Of a stretch of 6,532 bases of DNA, positions 5,730 through 6,532 are shown piece by piece. The notes beneath the pieces were generated by a model, which was given only the letters and a program-made list of their open reading frames with translations, did no database searches and had not been told where the DNA came from. Made by a program: the position numbers and the translations under genes. Position 1 is the stretch's first letter, and the number at the start of each line of letters is the position of its first letter. Source of the DNA: CAVPGH01 sp046726955 (GTDB lineage: Bacteria; Acidobacteriota; Vicinamibacteria; Fen-336); NCBI GenBank assembly GCA_046726955.1, contig JBKPBQ010000077.1, forward strand, positions 1 to 6,532, written 5' to 3'.

Positions 5730-6213
5730 GAAGCCGAGACGGATAAACCGCGCGCTCGAGCTCCTCTCGCAATACGCGGCGCGGTGGAGCTCGAGCTCCG
5801 CGGGATTCGCCTGCGCGCTGGGAATCATCCTCGTCTGGGCGGCGCTCGGACCCTGGCTGCACTACTCCGACTCGTGGCAGCTCGTCATCAACACCGGAAC
5901 CACCATCGTCACCTTCCTGATGGTATTCCTGATCCAGCGCTCGCAGAGCAAGGACGCGCTCGCCATCCAGCTCAAGCTCGACGAGATCGTGGCCGCTCTC
6001 GCAGGCGCCAGCAACAAGCTGGTGTCCGCGGAGGACCTCTCCGAGGCCGACCTCGACGCGCTCCACCGGCGCTACCACGCGCTGTCGGAGCGCGCGAAGA
6101 GACTCGCGGACGAGCGCGCCTCCGTGTCGCTCGACGCGCCCGCGCCGCCGAAGGGGACTAATGGACGCAAGCGGAAGGCGACCGTCGCCTCTGCGTCGGG
6201 CGGAGGCTCCTGA
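5707..6213 (+). CDS. low affinity iron permease family membrane protein
   Basis: This is a 168-residue integral membrane protein of the low affinity iron permease family (Iron_permease domain). Residues 1-30 are basic. Two transmembrane helices follow, about 31-50 (AGFACALGIILVWAALGPW) and 58-77 (QLVINTGTTIVTFLMVFLIQ). The family core is clear: YSDSWQLVINTGTT, FLIQRSQSKDALAIQLKLDE, and a C-terminal amphipathic helix with EDLSEADLDALHRRYHAL (109-126). A Lys/Arg-rich tail ends the protein. The family was named after yeast Fet4-like transporters, but bacterial members are about this short and iron transport by them is not well demonstrated. The start is ATG at 5707, or GTG at 5704, inside the previous gene and without a clear ribosome binding site, which points to translational coupling. 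This reading frame stays open far upstream (to about 3769), so an automatic start call could greatly overextend the gene. Confidence 0.88.
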   Translation: MPTATGGRKPRRINRALELLSQYAARWSSSSAGFACALGIILVWAALGPWLHYSDSWQLVINTGTTIVTFLMVFLIQRSQSKDALAIQLKLDEIVAALAGASNKLVSAEDLSEADLDALHRRYHALSERAKRLADERASVSLDAPAPPKGTNGRKRKATVASASGGGS

Positions 6214-6427
6214 AGATTCCTCTCCCCGCGGGCTGCGTGTAGACTTCCAGCTTCCGGTGACGACGCGGTGAGGACTCCGACAGGCGGGCCTATGCACGGT
6301 CGCGTGATCGTCCACCCCCCCGCAAATAGGGGGCGCGTGACGTGCGTAGTCGTGAGCCTCCGGTTTAGCCCCGTCGTCCCTGGAGCCTTTACAGGCGATG
6401 TAGACTCTCGACCTCAGGGGTGAGAGC
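6214..6427. other. non-coding gap with a C/G-run hairpin
   Basis: I see no convincing gene in these 214 bases. C-run/G-run arms (6317-6321 and 6329-6333) around GCAAATA form a 5-bp stem. The same 7-mer, CGCGTGA, stands on either side (6301-6307 and 6334-6340). There is no T-tract, so this is not a good intrinsic terminator. A short inverted repeat, GCCT-TTAC-AGGC, lies at 6385-6396. No clear -35/-10 pair for a downstream gene is visible. Confidence 0.4.
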
Positions 6428-6532
6428 GTGGCTCGGGCCTCGAAAGGCAGACGACGCGTCGCTCCGGGGCGTCGGAGCGCGTCAGGCCGAATACCAGTGC
6501 CGCCGCCCTCCCCGCCGGAAGAGTCCCTGCGC
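6428..6532 (+). CDS. possible start of a further gene, 3'-truncated, product unknown
   Basis: A GTG at 6428, preceded by the purine-rich AGGGGTGAGAG, opens a frame that remains free of stops to the window edge (35 codons). The peptide is basic, then proline-rich (RIPVPPPSPPEESLR), which would fit a disordered leader before a domain lying beyond the window. There is no recognisable domain in what is visible. In GC-rich DNA an open frame this short is weak evidence, so the call is tentative. Confidence 0.3.
   Translation, partial: MARASKGRRRVAPGRRSASGRIPVPPPSPPEESLR

Noticed and set aside
6238..6406. Two TGTAGACT octamers (6238-6245, 6399-6406) resembling -10 boxes
   Set aside because: Neither has a credible -35 element at 16-18 bases; TTTACA at 6388 is too close to the second.
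6292..6423. 43-codon plus-strand frame starting at ATG 6292
   Set aside because: It has only a weak ribosome binding site, no recognisable features, and spans the hairpin; there is not enough support to call a gene.

Overview
This is a high-GC window (typical third-position G/C bias throughout) from a Gram-negative-type environmental bacterium. Exported proteases and peptidoglycan enzymes, sigma-54-like promoter matches, a low-affinity iron permease and a receiver-less CheB together suggest a soil lineage such as Acidobacteriota, Rokubacteria or a deltaproteobacterial relative. The phylum cannot be settled from this sequence and that assignment is inference. I see no tRNA, rRNA, CRISPR array, insertion sequence or phage gene.

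Layout. (1) Positions 1-988, plus strand: the 3' end of a YkuD-type L,D-transpeptidase, overlapping by 4 bp an M23/LytM-type peptidase. This looks like a two-gene peptidoglycan-remodelling unit. (2) Positions 957-1880, minus strand: a DUF72/YecE family protein whose 3' end overlaps the M23 gene tail to tail by 32 bp. (3) Positions 2045-3508, plus strand: a secreted M48 zinc metalloprotease with an extra C-terminal domain in place of the TPR repeats of BepA. It has a strong Shine-Dalgarno sequence and a weaker -24/-12-like element upstream. (4) Positions 3599-6213, plus strand: a likely four-gene operon encoding a SRPBCC (START/Bet v1-like) protein, an orphan CheB methylesterase with a C-terminal zinc-ribbon-like extension, a glycine-zipper membrane-associated protein, and a low-affinity iron permease family membrane protein. 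A strong match to a sigma-54 promoter (TGGCAC-N5-GTGCA, 3529-3544) lies in the gap just before this operon. (5) Positions 6214-6532: a 214-bp gap with a C/G-run hairpin, then possibly the first 35 codons of another gene running off the edge.

How the parts may fit together (inference). Almost everything here concerns the cell envelope: cross-linking and hydrolysis of peptidoglycan, periplasmic protein quality control, and a membrane-stress-like operon. The most interesting feature is that last operon, in which a CheB catalytic domain with no receiver, no CheR and no receptor gene nearby is co-transcribed with stress-type membrane genes behind a candidate sigma-54 promoter. The individual families are known. 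The novelty, if any, is in the combination, its regulation, and what the CheB acts on.
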